A DNA stretch of 64,000 nucleotides, taken from positions 84,310-148,309 of the forward strand of contig DHQO01000042.1 of NCBI GenBank assembly GCA_002408125.1, read 5' to 3'. Position numbers and translations under genes: made by a program. This DNA is from Hyphomonadaceae bacterium UBA5336. Lineage in GTDB: Bacteria; Pseudomonadota; Alphaproteobacteria; Caulobacterales; Hyphomonadaceae. The notes beneath the pieces are model-generated. The model saw only the letters and a list, made by a program, of their open reading frames with translations, ran no database searches and was not told the DNA's origin. Within the stretch, counting starts at the first letter, position 1. Every line of letters begins with the position of its first letter. This document shows, piece by piece, positions 17,719 to 24,976 of the stretch.

Positions 17719-18711
17719 GTGATTTTATCTACTCTGAAACGTGCCCGCTTTCCCGTCGCCGCGCTGGCCGTCGCCGGCCTTGCTTTGCCCATCATCGCCT
17801 CTTTCTTCACCACGCTGCACTGGACGGTGGACTGGATCGCACTGTTCCTCAAACCGGCGCTGATCGGGCTCGGGCTGGTCGGGCTCGGCCTTGCCGCGCT
17901 GGTGCGGTGGCGGAGTGCCGGCCGGAAGATGGCGGGGCTCGCGGCGCTCGCCTTCGTCCTTTGTGCATTTGGGTTTCCCCTGCTGGGCGGCAGCACCTCG
18001 CTATCGCCGGAGCAGGAGACCCAAGCCCTCACCGTCTACCAGCACAATGTCTGGGCCGGAAATCTCAATGGCGCCGCAATTGCCGAACAGATCCGCGCGC
18101 TCGACCCAGATATCGCCGTGCTGATTGAAGCCTCGCAATATTACGGCACGGGCGAAGATTTTGACGGCCTCGCCGACACCTGGCCCTGGCAGGTCAAGGA
18201 TGCCCCCAGCCCGGCACGGCAGGCGCGCCTGCGTATCGTTTCGAAATACCCCATCTCCGACGCGCAGATCTTCCGCGATGAGGCCACCGGCATCTCCGTC
18301 GCCGCCGCGCGCGTGGACGGGCCCTTCGGCCCGCTGACCGTGATGGGCCTGCACTTCACACGGCCCTGGCCCTATGACTGGCCGAAAAAGCAGATGGAAC
18401 AGCTCGCCGTCGCGGCGTCCATTCTGGAAAGCTATGACTGCCCGTGCCTGGTGGTCGGCGATTTCAACTCCCCACCCTGGGGGCGCCTCGCGCGCACGCT
18501 GGAAACCCGCTTTGACTTTCACCACCTGCCACTCGGCTGGCGCGGCACCTGGCATGAAGCCCTGCCGGAATTCATCGGCATCCCCATCGATCTCAGCTTC
18601 GCGAGTGAAGATCTCGCCTTCGGGCCGGCTCAGGTCCTGCCCCCGGCTGGGTCAGACCACCGCGCCGTGCTATTTCAGGTCGCGCCCACAGACCCGGCGC
18701 GCCCTGGCTGA
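17719..18711 (+). CDS. Endonuclease/exonuclease/phosphatase family membrane protein
   Basis: A 330-aa protein with a GTG start. Three hydrophobic helices (about residues 10-30, 38-58, 70-90) precede an EEP-fold domain. The metal-dependent core is visible: HNVWAGN (Asn), LIEAS (Glu), a VVGDFNSPPW motif (Asp/Asn) and the terminal GSDHRAVLF (Asp-His). Proteins of this layout (EEP with N-terminal membrane anchor) may act on phosphoester substrates outside the cytoplasm. The 170 bp upstream contains no convincing gene. Confidence 0.85.
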   Translation: MILSTLKRARFPVAALAVAGLALPIIASFFTTLHWTVDWIALFLKPALIGLGLVGLGLAALVRWRSAGRKMAGLAALAFVLCAFGFPLLGGSTSLSPEQETQALTVYQHNVWAGNLNGAAIAEQIRALDPDIAVLIEASQYYGTGEDFDGLADTWPWQVKDAPSPARQARLRIVSKYPISDAQIFRDEATGISVAAARVDGPFGPLTVMGLHFTRPWPYDWPKKQMEQLAVAASILESYDCPCLVVGDFNSPPWGRLARTLETRFDFHHLPLGWRGTWHEALPEFIGIPIDLSFASEDLAFGPAQVLPPAGSDHRAVLFQVAPTDPARPG

Positions 18712-18842
18712 GGCCCTAAATGTCCGACGCTGCTCTCACCTCCCTCTCCGGGTATGGTCTTTGAGAAGGCCTGCGCCGCCAGAGCTTGCAAAGCGTGACC
18801 TTCATACCGATATTCGATAAATATCCACTGGAGTGAAACACG

Positions 18843-19163
18843 ATGCTCACAACCACTACCCACCAGATCGAAGGCCGCCACATCACTGCTTATAAAGGCA
18901 TTGTTGCCGGCGAGGTCATTATCGGCGCCCATCTCGGCAAGGACATCCTGGCCAGCTTCACCAATATCGTCGGCGGGCGCTCGGAAAGCTATGAAAGCAC
19001 CATCCGGGAATCGCGGGCCGGCGCGCTGGAAGAGATGACGCGCGAAGCCCAGAAGCTCGGCGCGAACGCCATTGTCGGCCTGAAATTCGACTATCAGGTC
19101 ATCGGCCAGAACGGCTCGATGATGATGGTGGCTGTCTGTGGCACGGCGGTTGTGCTGGAATAG
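18843..19163 (+). CDS. YbjQ family protein (UPF0145)
   Basis: A 106-aa protein matching the YbjQ/UPF0145 (heavy-metal-binding domain) family along its length, including the VGGRSESYE segment, the E-M-x-x-E-A-x-x-L-G-A-N-A-I-V-G signature and a glycine/valine-rich C terminus. These proteins form pentamers; the function is not established. Six bp separate it from the zincin gene, so they are probably cotranscribed. Confidence 0.92.
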   Translation: MLTTTTHQIEGRHITAYKGIVAGEVIIGAHLGKDILASFTNIVGGRSESYESTIRESRAGALEEMTREAQKLGANAIVGLKFDYQVIGQNGSMMMVAVCGTAVVLE

Positions 19164-19168
19164 GCGCG

Positions 19169-19564
19169 ATGGCGAGCGACGCGGAATATGCCGAGCGGAT
19201 GCTGGAGGTGGCCCGGGCCACCTTCGCCGCCCTGCCGCTGGAGATGCGCGAGGCGGCCGGCCGGGTGAACACCCGCGTGGAGCCCTTTGCCGAGCCCGAA
19301 GTGCTCGCCGATTTCGGGATCGAGAATCCCTACCATCTCACCGGCCTCTATCACGGCGTGCCGCTCACCCATGAGAGCGTCACTTTCCCGAGTGTGGAGG
19401 CCCCCACAATCTTTCTCTATGCCGAGCCGATCCTGGCCGAATGGCGCGCGCGCGGCGATGTCAGCCTGGAGGAGCTGGTCGCGCATGTCTTCATCCACGA
19501 GCTCGGCCACCATTTCGGCTATTCCGACGAGGAGATGCATGCCCTCGTCGATGGCGAGGATTAG
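19169..19564 (+). CDS. Metallopeptidase family protein (zincin-like, PF06262 type)
   Basis: A 131-aa protein of the short 'metallopeptidase family / possibl zinc metallo-peptidase' group. The zinc motif H110-E111-x-x-H114 with a following H-F-G-x-x-D (Asp120) is intact. No signal peptide is present, so it is cytoplasmic. Start ATG 19169 lies 5 bp after the YbjQ gene. Substrate unknown. Confidence 0.9.
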   Translation: MASDAEYAERMLEVARATFAALPLEMREAAGRVNTRVEPFAEPEVLADFGIENPYHLTGLYHGVPLTHESVTFPSVEAPTIFLYAEPILAEWRARGDVSLEELVAHVFIHELGHHFGYSDEEMHALVDGED

Positions 19565-19618
19565 CGACCCTTCCCTCCCGGGCCCGGCTCGTCCAACATG
19601 ACCGAAAGGGAGAGATTG

Positions 19619-21052
19619 ATGGACAATTATGCCGATTATGACGGCCTCGGTCTGGCCGCGCTCGTGGCAGCCGGCGAGGTCACGCCGCGCGAGTTGCTCG
19701 ACGCTGCGGTCAAGCGGGCCGAAGCCGCCCAGGCCGAACTCAACTGCTTTTCCGCCCTCTTCCCGGAAATGGCGCAGGACCAGATCGATGCCGGCCTGCC
19801 GAGCGGGCCCTTCACCGGCGTTCCCATTGCCACCAAGGATCTCGCCGTGGCGATAAAGGGTGCACCGCTGACCAATGGCAGCCGGGCCTTTCGTGGCAAT
19901 GTCGCGGCCTATGACAGCGTGATCACCGAACGCTACCGCGCCGCGGGGCTCACCCTGTTCGGCCAGACCACCAGCCCGGAGTTTGGCCTCACCACCTCCA
20001 CCGAGAGCCTGCTCTTCGGCGAGACGCGCAATCCGTGGGATGTCACACGCACGTCGGGCGGTTCGTCGGGCGGGGCCTCGGCGGCAGTGGCAGCGGGTGT
20101 CATCGCGGTCGCGCAGGCCAGCGATGGCGGCGGGTCGATCCGCATCCCGGCGGCCTGCACCGGCCTCTTCGGCATGAAGCCCTCACGCGGGCGCACGCCC
20201 ATGGGACCGGCCACGACCGAGGGCTGGAACGGCCAGTCGTGTACACATGTCATCTCGCGCAGCGTGCGCGACAGCGCTGCCCTGCTGGATGCCACCCATG
20301 GCCCGGAGCCGGGCAGCCGCTATGTCGCCCCGCCGCCCGACGGCACATTCCTCTCCGCGCTGGAGGCCGATCCGAAGCCGCTCAAGATCGCCCTGTGGGA
20401 TACAGCGCCGAACGGCACCCGACCCGACGCCGATGCGCAGGCCGGGCTGGATGCGACGCGCGTCCTTCTGGAAGACCTCGGCCATGAGGTCGAGGAAGCC
20501 GGGCCGCAAATGGATGGCGAGGCCCTGAGCAAGGGCCTCCTCATGACGGTCTCCGCTGCCGTCGCCATGGTGTTTTCCGCGCGCGAGGACCAGCTCGGCC
20601 GCCCGATCACAAGCGAGGAAATCGAACCGATCAGCGCCCAGCTGCGCGAATTCGGCCGTACCGTCCCCATGGTCGTGCTGATGCAGGCTGCACAGACCGC
20701 GATCCAGGGCGGGCTCGATTTCGATCATTTCATGCTCGGCGAGGGCTATGACCTGGTGCTCTGCCCCACCCTCTCGCGCAAGCCCGACAAGCTCGGCCTG
20801 CTCTCGCTCAACCCGCCCGATCCGGAGGCCTATGGCGTGGCCGTCAGCACCTTCGCGCCCTGGTGCGCCGTCTTCAACCAGATCGGCGCGCCGGCCATGT
20901 CCGTGCCGCTGCACTGGACCGATGACGGCCTGCCCATCGGCATGATGTTCGGCGCGCGCTGCGGTCAGGAGCGGCTGCTCTATGCCCTCGCCGGACAGCT
21001 CGAGCGCGCCGCGCCCTGGGCCGCCAGGCGCCCACCGGTCTTTGTCGGCTGA
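19619..21052 (+). CDS. Amidase (amidase signature family)
   Basis: A 477-aa amidase-signature hydrolase acting on C-N bonds of carboxylic amides. The Ser-Ser-Lys triad is visible: Lys73 (ATKD), the cis-Ser in TSGGSSGG (149-150) and the nucleophile Ser173 in GGGSIRIP. I chose the ATG at 19619 because a GGGAGAG ribosome binding site sits just upstream of it; an in-frame ATG seven codons earlier overlaps that site. Length is normal for the family. The substrate cannot be assigned. Confidence 0.92.
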   Translation: MDNYADYDGLGLAALVAAGEVTPRELLDAAVKRAEAAQAELNCFSALFPEMAQDQIDAGLPSGPFTGVPIATKDLAVAIKGAPLTNGSRAFRGNVAAYDSVITERYRAAGLTLFGQTTSPEFGLTTSTESLLFGETRNPWDVTRTSGGSSGGASAAVAAGVIAVAQASDGGGSIRIPAACTGLFGMKPSRGRTPMGPATTEGWNGQSCTHVISRSVRDSAALLDATHGPEPGSRYVAPPPDGTFLSALEADPKPLKIALWDTAPNGTRPDADAQAGLDATRVLLEDLGHEVEEAGPQMDGEALSKGLLMTVSAAVAMVFSAREDQLGRPITSEEIEPISAQLREFGRTVPMVVLMQAAQTAIQGGLDFDHFMLGEGYDLVLCPTLSRKPDKLGLLSLNPPDPEAYGVAVSTFAPWCAVFNQIGAPAMSVPLHWTDDGLPIGMMFGARCGQERLLYALAGQLERAAPWAARRPPVFVG

Positions 21053-21129
21053 GCATAACCCGCGCGGGCGATGCCAGCACGAATCCGGGCAGATAGGATA
21101 GGCTGGGAATCAGGATTCAGGGGACAGAG

Positions 21130-22296
21130 ATGATCGTGAAGCAGATGGTGATGGGTATGGCCTGCCTGATGGCGGCTTCATGCGCCATGATGCCGGCCGG
21201 TGAGGAGGCGCCGACCGCAACAACGCCTGAGGCCGTGGCAGAGCCAGCACCGCAATCTGCCCCCCTGCCCGGCCGCACGCTCGCCATGTTTACCCCCGGC
21301 CCGGACCAGGCCTGCTATGACCGGGACACCCTGCCGTCCACCATGGTGGTCGACACGCACAATCATTTCCGCCCCTTCGGCGGCGCGGCGATCCCGTTCG
21401 AGGAAACCGTCTCCTATCTGGAGCGCACCGGTGTTCTCTTCGCGAATGTCTATGGCATCGGCCAGTCGCTGCCGTTTTCCTCCGGCTGTGAGTATTATCT
21501 CGACTGCGTCGGCACGCCGGCCATTCCGAGCATGCAGAACGATCTCGCCAATGCCGCGAACCTGATCGATTATGATCCGGAAACCGTCGTCCTCACCCTG
21601 TCGATGACCTTTCCCGATCTTGCCCGGCCGCAGCAGATCCCCGACCAGATCGCCCTGCTCGACCGGACCTATGACGGCCTCTTCCGCTGGATGGGCGAGG
21701 TGAACCTCGTCAAGCAGGCCCTGATGGGCAATGGCCATGTTGCCACGCCGATGGAAGCCATCCCGGAATGGGCGCCCTTCATGGCGATCCTGCGCGAACG
21801 AAACATCCCGCTCGCCATCCACTCCGATCTCGGCTCGGACGAAACCCCCTGGCACTATGCCGGCCTGATGGAAGAGGTGCTGCGCACCTATCCCGACAAC
21901 ACCATCATCTGGATGCATATGGGCCTGTCGAAAGAGCTCACGACCCTGGCGGCCGAAGAGCATATCGCGAAGATGCAGGGCTTCCTCGATACCTATCCCA
22001 ACCTCTATCTCGACATCTCATGGCGCGTCGTGCCGGATGCCTATTTCGACACGTCGGAGAAGAAGGCCGCCTATGTCGCCTTCTTCAACGCCAATCCCGG
22101 GCGCATCCTGACCGGCACCGATTTCGTCGCATCGCATGTGAAAACCTTCGAGGTTTATGAGGAGGAAGTGGCGGTGAACTCGGCCATCCTCGCCGATCTC
22201 GATGATGAGGCCTTCCGCCGGATCGCGCTCGGCGAGACCTATTTCCGCATGCTGGACTTGCCTTATCGCGCGCCGGACATATGCAAGGCGCCATGA
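21130..22296 (+). CDS. Amidohydrolase family lipoprotein
   Basis: A 388-aa protein with a lipoprotein signal (lipobox MAASC, Cys18) and a TIM-barrel metal-dependent hydrolase domain. Visible metal motifs are D-T-H-N-H-F at about residue 75 (H-x-H), A-I-H-S-D-L-G, W-M-H-M-G and T-G-T-D-F near the C terminus. It is exported and lipid-anchored. Its stop overlaps the ATG of the GFA-family gene (ATGA). Related proteins include decarboxylases and lactonases; the reaction is unknown. Confidence 0.87.
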   Translation: MIVKQMVMGMACLMAASCAMMPAGEEAPTATTPEAVAEPAPQSAPLPGRTLAMFTPGPDQACYDRDTLPSTMVVDTHNHFRPFGGAAIPFEETVSYLERTGVLFANVYGIGQSLPFSSGCEYYLDCVGTPAIPSMQNDLANAANLIDYDPETVVLTLSMTFPDLARPQQIPDQIALLDRTYDGLFRWMGEVNLVKQALMGNGHVATPMEAIPEWAPFMAILRERNIPLAIHSDLGSDETPWHYAGLMEEVLRTYPDNTIIWMHMGLSKELTTLAAEEHIAKMQGFLDTYPNLYLDISWRVVPDAYFDTSEKKAAYVAFFNANPGRILTGTDFVASHVKTFEVYEEEVAVNSAILADLDDEAFRRIALGETYFRMLDLPYRAPDICKAP

Positions 22297-22688
22297 GCGA
22301 GCGACACCCCCATTCCGGCGGCTGCCATTGTGGCGCGGTGAGATTTGAAGCCGACCTGCCCGACGGTTTCGAGGTGGAGGATTGCAACTGTTCGATCTGC
22401 GCCAAGAACGGGAATATCCACGTCATCGTTCCGGGTGTGCATTTCCGCCTGCTCAAGGGCGCCGATGCGATGACCGAGTACACCTTCAACACCGGCGCGG
22501 CGAAGCACCTGTTCTGCAAGACCTGCGGGGTGAAGAGCTTTTACATCCCGCGCTCCAACCCGGACGGACTTGCCGTCACCTGGCGGTGCCTGGACGACTG
22601 GGACAAGCTGAACGTCACCGTGAACCGGTTCGACGGGCAGAACTGGGAGCAGAATGCCGGCACCCTGGCGCACAAGTCGAAGGCCTGA
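22293..22688 (+). CDS. GFA family (glutathione-dependent formaldehyde-activating) protein
   Basis: A 131-aa zinc-binding protein of the GFA/CENP-V fold. The ligands appear as C11-H-C13, C31-x-C33-x-x-C36 and C75-x-x-C78. Start ATG 22293 overlaps the upstream stop by 4 bp; a frame four codons longer exists. The true substrate of most GFA paralogues is not formaldehyde, so the name describes the fold only. It converges on the CpxP-like gene with no gap. Confidence 0.9.
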   Translation: MSERHPHSGGCHCGAVRFEADLPDGFEVEDCNCSICAKNGNIHVIVPGVHFRLLKGADAMTEYTFNTGAAKHLFCKTCGVKSFYIPRSNPDGLAVTWRCLDDWDKLNVTVNRFDGQNWEQNAGTLAHKSKA

Positions 22689-23216
22689 CTAGTCCTCGCG
22701 CGGGGAGCCTTCCCGACGCCGGTCGCCGAACCGGTCGCGCCGAAAGCGGTCTCTCGTCATCATCGCACTGAGCTGCTGGCGCTGATCCGGCGTCAGTTCG
22801 GCCAGCCGCGTGACAATGGCATCCTGGAAAGCCACCTGCAGCTCGCGGTCGACCGCCTGTAAATCGTTCATTGCCTTGCGCACCGCTTCGGGATCATAGG
22901 GTTCCTGCGCAATCGCCGCGCCGAGCGCGTTGCGCGCCTCCACACGCCGGCGCAGCCCCTCGCCATTGTCCACCACGACATTGCGGAACATGCCGATCAC
23001 TGCGCGCCGGTCCTCGGCCGGACCGAGATCGACGATCCCGCGCGCAAGGGCATATTCGCTGCTCATCGGGCCGGGCGGCGGGCGGTCACCCCGGTGGTGC
23101 TCGCTGCGATCAGGCCCCTTGCCCGCGAGATAGCCGATCACCAGGCCGACCAGCAGCAGGTTGACCAGGATCGACACGGTCAGCGCCAGCGGGAAGGTTG
23201 TGAAGGGCCGGCTCAT
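22689..23216 (-). CDS. Periplasmic heavy-metal sensor / CpxP-like protein
   Basis: A 175-aa protein with a single N-terminal TM/signal anchor (about residues 10-30) and a helical periplasmic domain ending in ELTPDQRQQLSAMM, the LTxxQ motif typical of the CpxP/Spy/CnrX-like group. The tail is Arg/Asp-rich. It is the last gene of an EF-hand, ECF sigma, putative anti-sigma, sensor unit and overlaps the preceding gene by 4 bp. In that context it probably senses metal or envelope stress for the sigma factor. Confidence 0.85.
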   Translation of the reverse strand: MSRPFTTFPLALTVSILVNLLLVGLVIGYLAGKGPDRSEHHRGDRPPPGPMSSEYALARGIVDLGPAEDRRAVIGMFRNVVVDNGEGLRRRVEARNALGAAIAQEPYDPEAVRKAMNDLQAVDRELQVAFQDAIVTRLAELTPDQRQQLSAMMTRDRFRRDRFGDRRREGSPRED

Positions 23217-23683
23217 TCCTGGGGCTCCAGGAAATCGCTGACATCGCTCTGATAGTGCAGTTCCAGGGTCTGCGACATCACTGTATCGAAATCGTCCGGC
23301 GCGGGCGCATTGGCGGCGGCCGTACCGAAGCCGACACCGAGGCCAACAAAGAGGCTTGCCATGGCCGCGCCGGTGCGCGCCGGCATGCCCGGCATCTCGA
23401 GCCAGCCCAGCCAGCCAGCGCTCTTTTTGCGGACGGGCTTGCGCGCCGGCGCCGCATCGAGGATCGCCGCGGCCAGATGCACCGGCGGTTCGACCTGCGG
23501 CAGTTCGGCCAGCAGGGCATCGAGCGCGGCGGCTTCATCCAGCGCCGCCCGCACAGCTTGGCTCGGATTGGCCAGGTGCCGGGCGGCGGCCTCGGCCTGC
23601 TCGGCCGGCCAGGCGGCGAGATCGGCGCCATAGGTTTCGATCAGGCGGAGGAGATCGTCTTCCGACAAGGTCATCTGTGTCAT
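23213..23683 (-). CDS. Putative anti-sigma factor, single TM
   Basis: A 156-aa protein between an ECF sigma gene and a CpxP-like gene, overlapping both by 4 bp. The cytoplasmic N-terminal part (residues 1-90) is helical and acidic/alanine-rich; a TM segment lies at about 103-124; the short C terminus would be periplasmic. No zinc-binding ZAS motif is visible. Position and topology, not sequence similarity, support the anti-sigma call. Confidence 0.65.
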   Translation of the reverse strand: MTQMTLSEDDLLRLIETYGADLAAWPAEQAEAAARHLANPSQAVRAALDEAAALDALLAELPQVEPPVHLAAAILDAAPARKPVRKKSAGWLGWLEMPGMPARTGAAMASLFVGLGVGFGTAAANAPAPDDFDTVMSQTLELHYQSDVSDFLEPQE

Positions 23684-24246
23684 GTTCCGGTCTCCCTCTC
23701 ATTGTCCTGTAACAGGGTTTTCAGTTTGCGGCGGCCACGCGCCAGAAGGCTTTCCATGGCTTCCACGCTGACGCCCATGATTTCGGCGGCCGCGATATTC
23801 GTGTGTCCGTCCAGTGCGCACAAGACCAGGGCCTCGCGCTGCCGGTCCGGCAAGGTGTTGATCGCGCTCATGATCCACCCCGCGCGTTGCGACTGGTCGA
23901 GACGTTCATCGGGGCGCAGGCCGGGATCGGTGCGCTCGGGCAGTTCGTCCATGACCTGTTCGCGCTTCTTGCGAAAATGGTCGCGGCAGAGATTGAGCGT
24001 GACCCGGTGCAGCCAGGTCGAAAACTGTGCGCGCGGTTCCCAGTCGGGCAGGACCTTCCAGGCGCGCAGGAAGGCTTCCTGGGTGATGTCCTCTGCCAGC
24101 GCCGCATCCGAGACCATGCGATATGCAAGGTTGTAGACCCGCGGCATGTGCCGTGTGACCAGCGCCGATTGCGCCAGCCGGTTTCCGGCGGCCGCAGCGC
24201 GGATATCGTCGAGATCGTCAGCATAGGACACGTCGGAATAAGGCAT
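23680..24246 (-). CDS. ECF-family RNA polymerase sigma factor
   Basis: A 188-aa sigma-70 factor with region 2 (about residues 25-95, containing AEDITQEAFLRAWK and the FSTWLHRVTLNLCRDHFRK stretch) and region 4 (about 125-178, with LPDRQREALVL and an HTH). Its gene overlaps a putative anti-sigma gene, and an EF-hand protein gene lies 111 bp upstream on the same strand. It likely directs expression of this unit and other envelope genes. Confidence 0.92.
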   Translation of the reverse strand: MPYSDVSYADDLDDIRAAAAGNRLAQSALVTRHMPRVYNLAYRMVSDAALAEDITQEAFLRAWKVLPDWEPRAQFSTWLHRVTLNLCRDHFRKKREQVMDELPERTDPGLRPDERLDQSQRAGWIMSAINTLPDRQREALVLCALDGHTNIAAAEIMGVSVEAMESLLARGRRKLKTLLQDNERETGT

Positions 24247-24306
24247 GCGCGAAAACGGCCGGATGCGAAAGTGGGATACAGCGGGGCCCTTCGCACCCGG
24301 CCAGAT

Positions 24307-24336
24307 GGCTGCCTCCCGGGGGGAGGTGAGACAGCC
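24307..24336. other. Inverted repeat between EF-hand and sigma genes
   Basis: GGCTG and CAGCC arms with an inner CCTCC/GGAGG pairing form a hairpin in the 111-bp gap. There is no T-run, so it is not a standard intrinsic terminator. It might attenuate or process the transcript before the sigma gene. Confidence 0.4.
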
Positions 24337-24357
24337 GGGTTCGAACGCAGGTGAGGA

Positions 24358-24894
24358 CTATTCGTCGTCAGGGGTTGCATCCGGAGCATTCGGGCGCTGC
24401 CAGCGGTCACCGCGCTCGCCACGCTCACCGCGATGATCCCGCCAGCGCGCACGCATGGCTTCGTGGGTAGCTTCGCGTTCGGCCAGGGTGATCACGCCAT
24501 CCTCGTCACTGTCGACCATCGAGAACATGTGATCGATCTGCGGGGAGAGCTCGCCATTCGACAGCGTGCCGTCGCCATCCGTGTCGAGATGCTCGAATAT
24601 TGCGGCATGGCGCTCGGCGCGCTGCTGGACCTCACGGGCCTCTGCAGCGGCAGAGAATTCCTCGGCGCTGATCAGGCCGTCACCATCTGTATCAGTGGCG
24701 GCAAAGCGCTCGGCGCGCACGGCATCGACTTCCTCGCGGCTGATATCGCCATCGCCATTGGTGTCGAGGGCTTCCATGCGCTCACCGGGATTGTGGCGTG
24801 GGCGGTTCTGGTCGGCCGAAGCGATCAGGGGCAGGCTGGCAAAGCCGAAGGCGGCAACGGCCAGGGGGACAAAGGCAGACTTACGCAGATTCAT
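24358..24894 (-). CDS. EF-hand calcium-binding periplasmic protein
   Basis: A 178-aa protein with a Sec signal peptide (about 1-27) and four EF-hand loops at residues 44-55, 68-79, 104-115 and 128-139, each with D-x-D/N-x-D-G spacing. The C terminus is rich in Arg, Gly and Asp. It should bind calcium in the periplasm. It precedes the ECF sigma unit on the same strand, and CpxP-like proteins and EF-hand proteins are often linked in alphaproteobacteria. Confidence 0.9.
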   Translation of the reverse strand: MNLRKSAFVPLAVAAFGFASLPLIASADQNRPRHNPGERMEALDTNGDGDISREEVDAVRAERFAATDTDGDGLISAEEFSAAAEAREVQQRAERHAAIFEHLDTDGDGTLSNGELSPQIDHMFSMVDSDEDGVITLAEREATHEAMRARWRDHRGERGERGDRWQRPNAPDATPDDE

Positions 24895-24976
24895 GAGACA
24901 GTTCTCCTTTTTTGTGACCTGTCACGGGGTTCAACGCCCCTGTCGGGAAGGTCCGTCGCGGAGATCTGCAGTTTTT

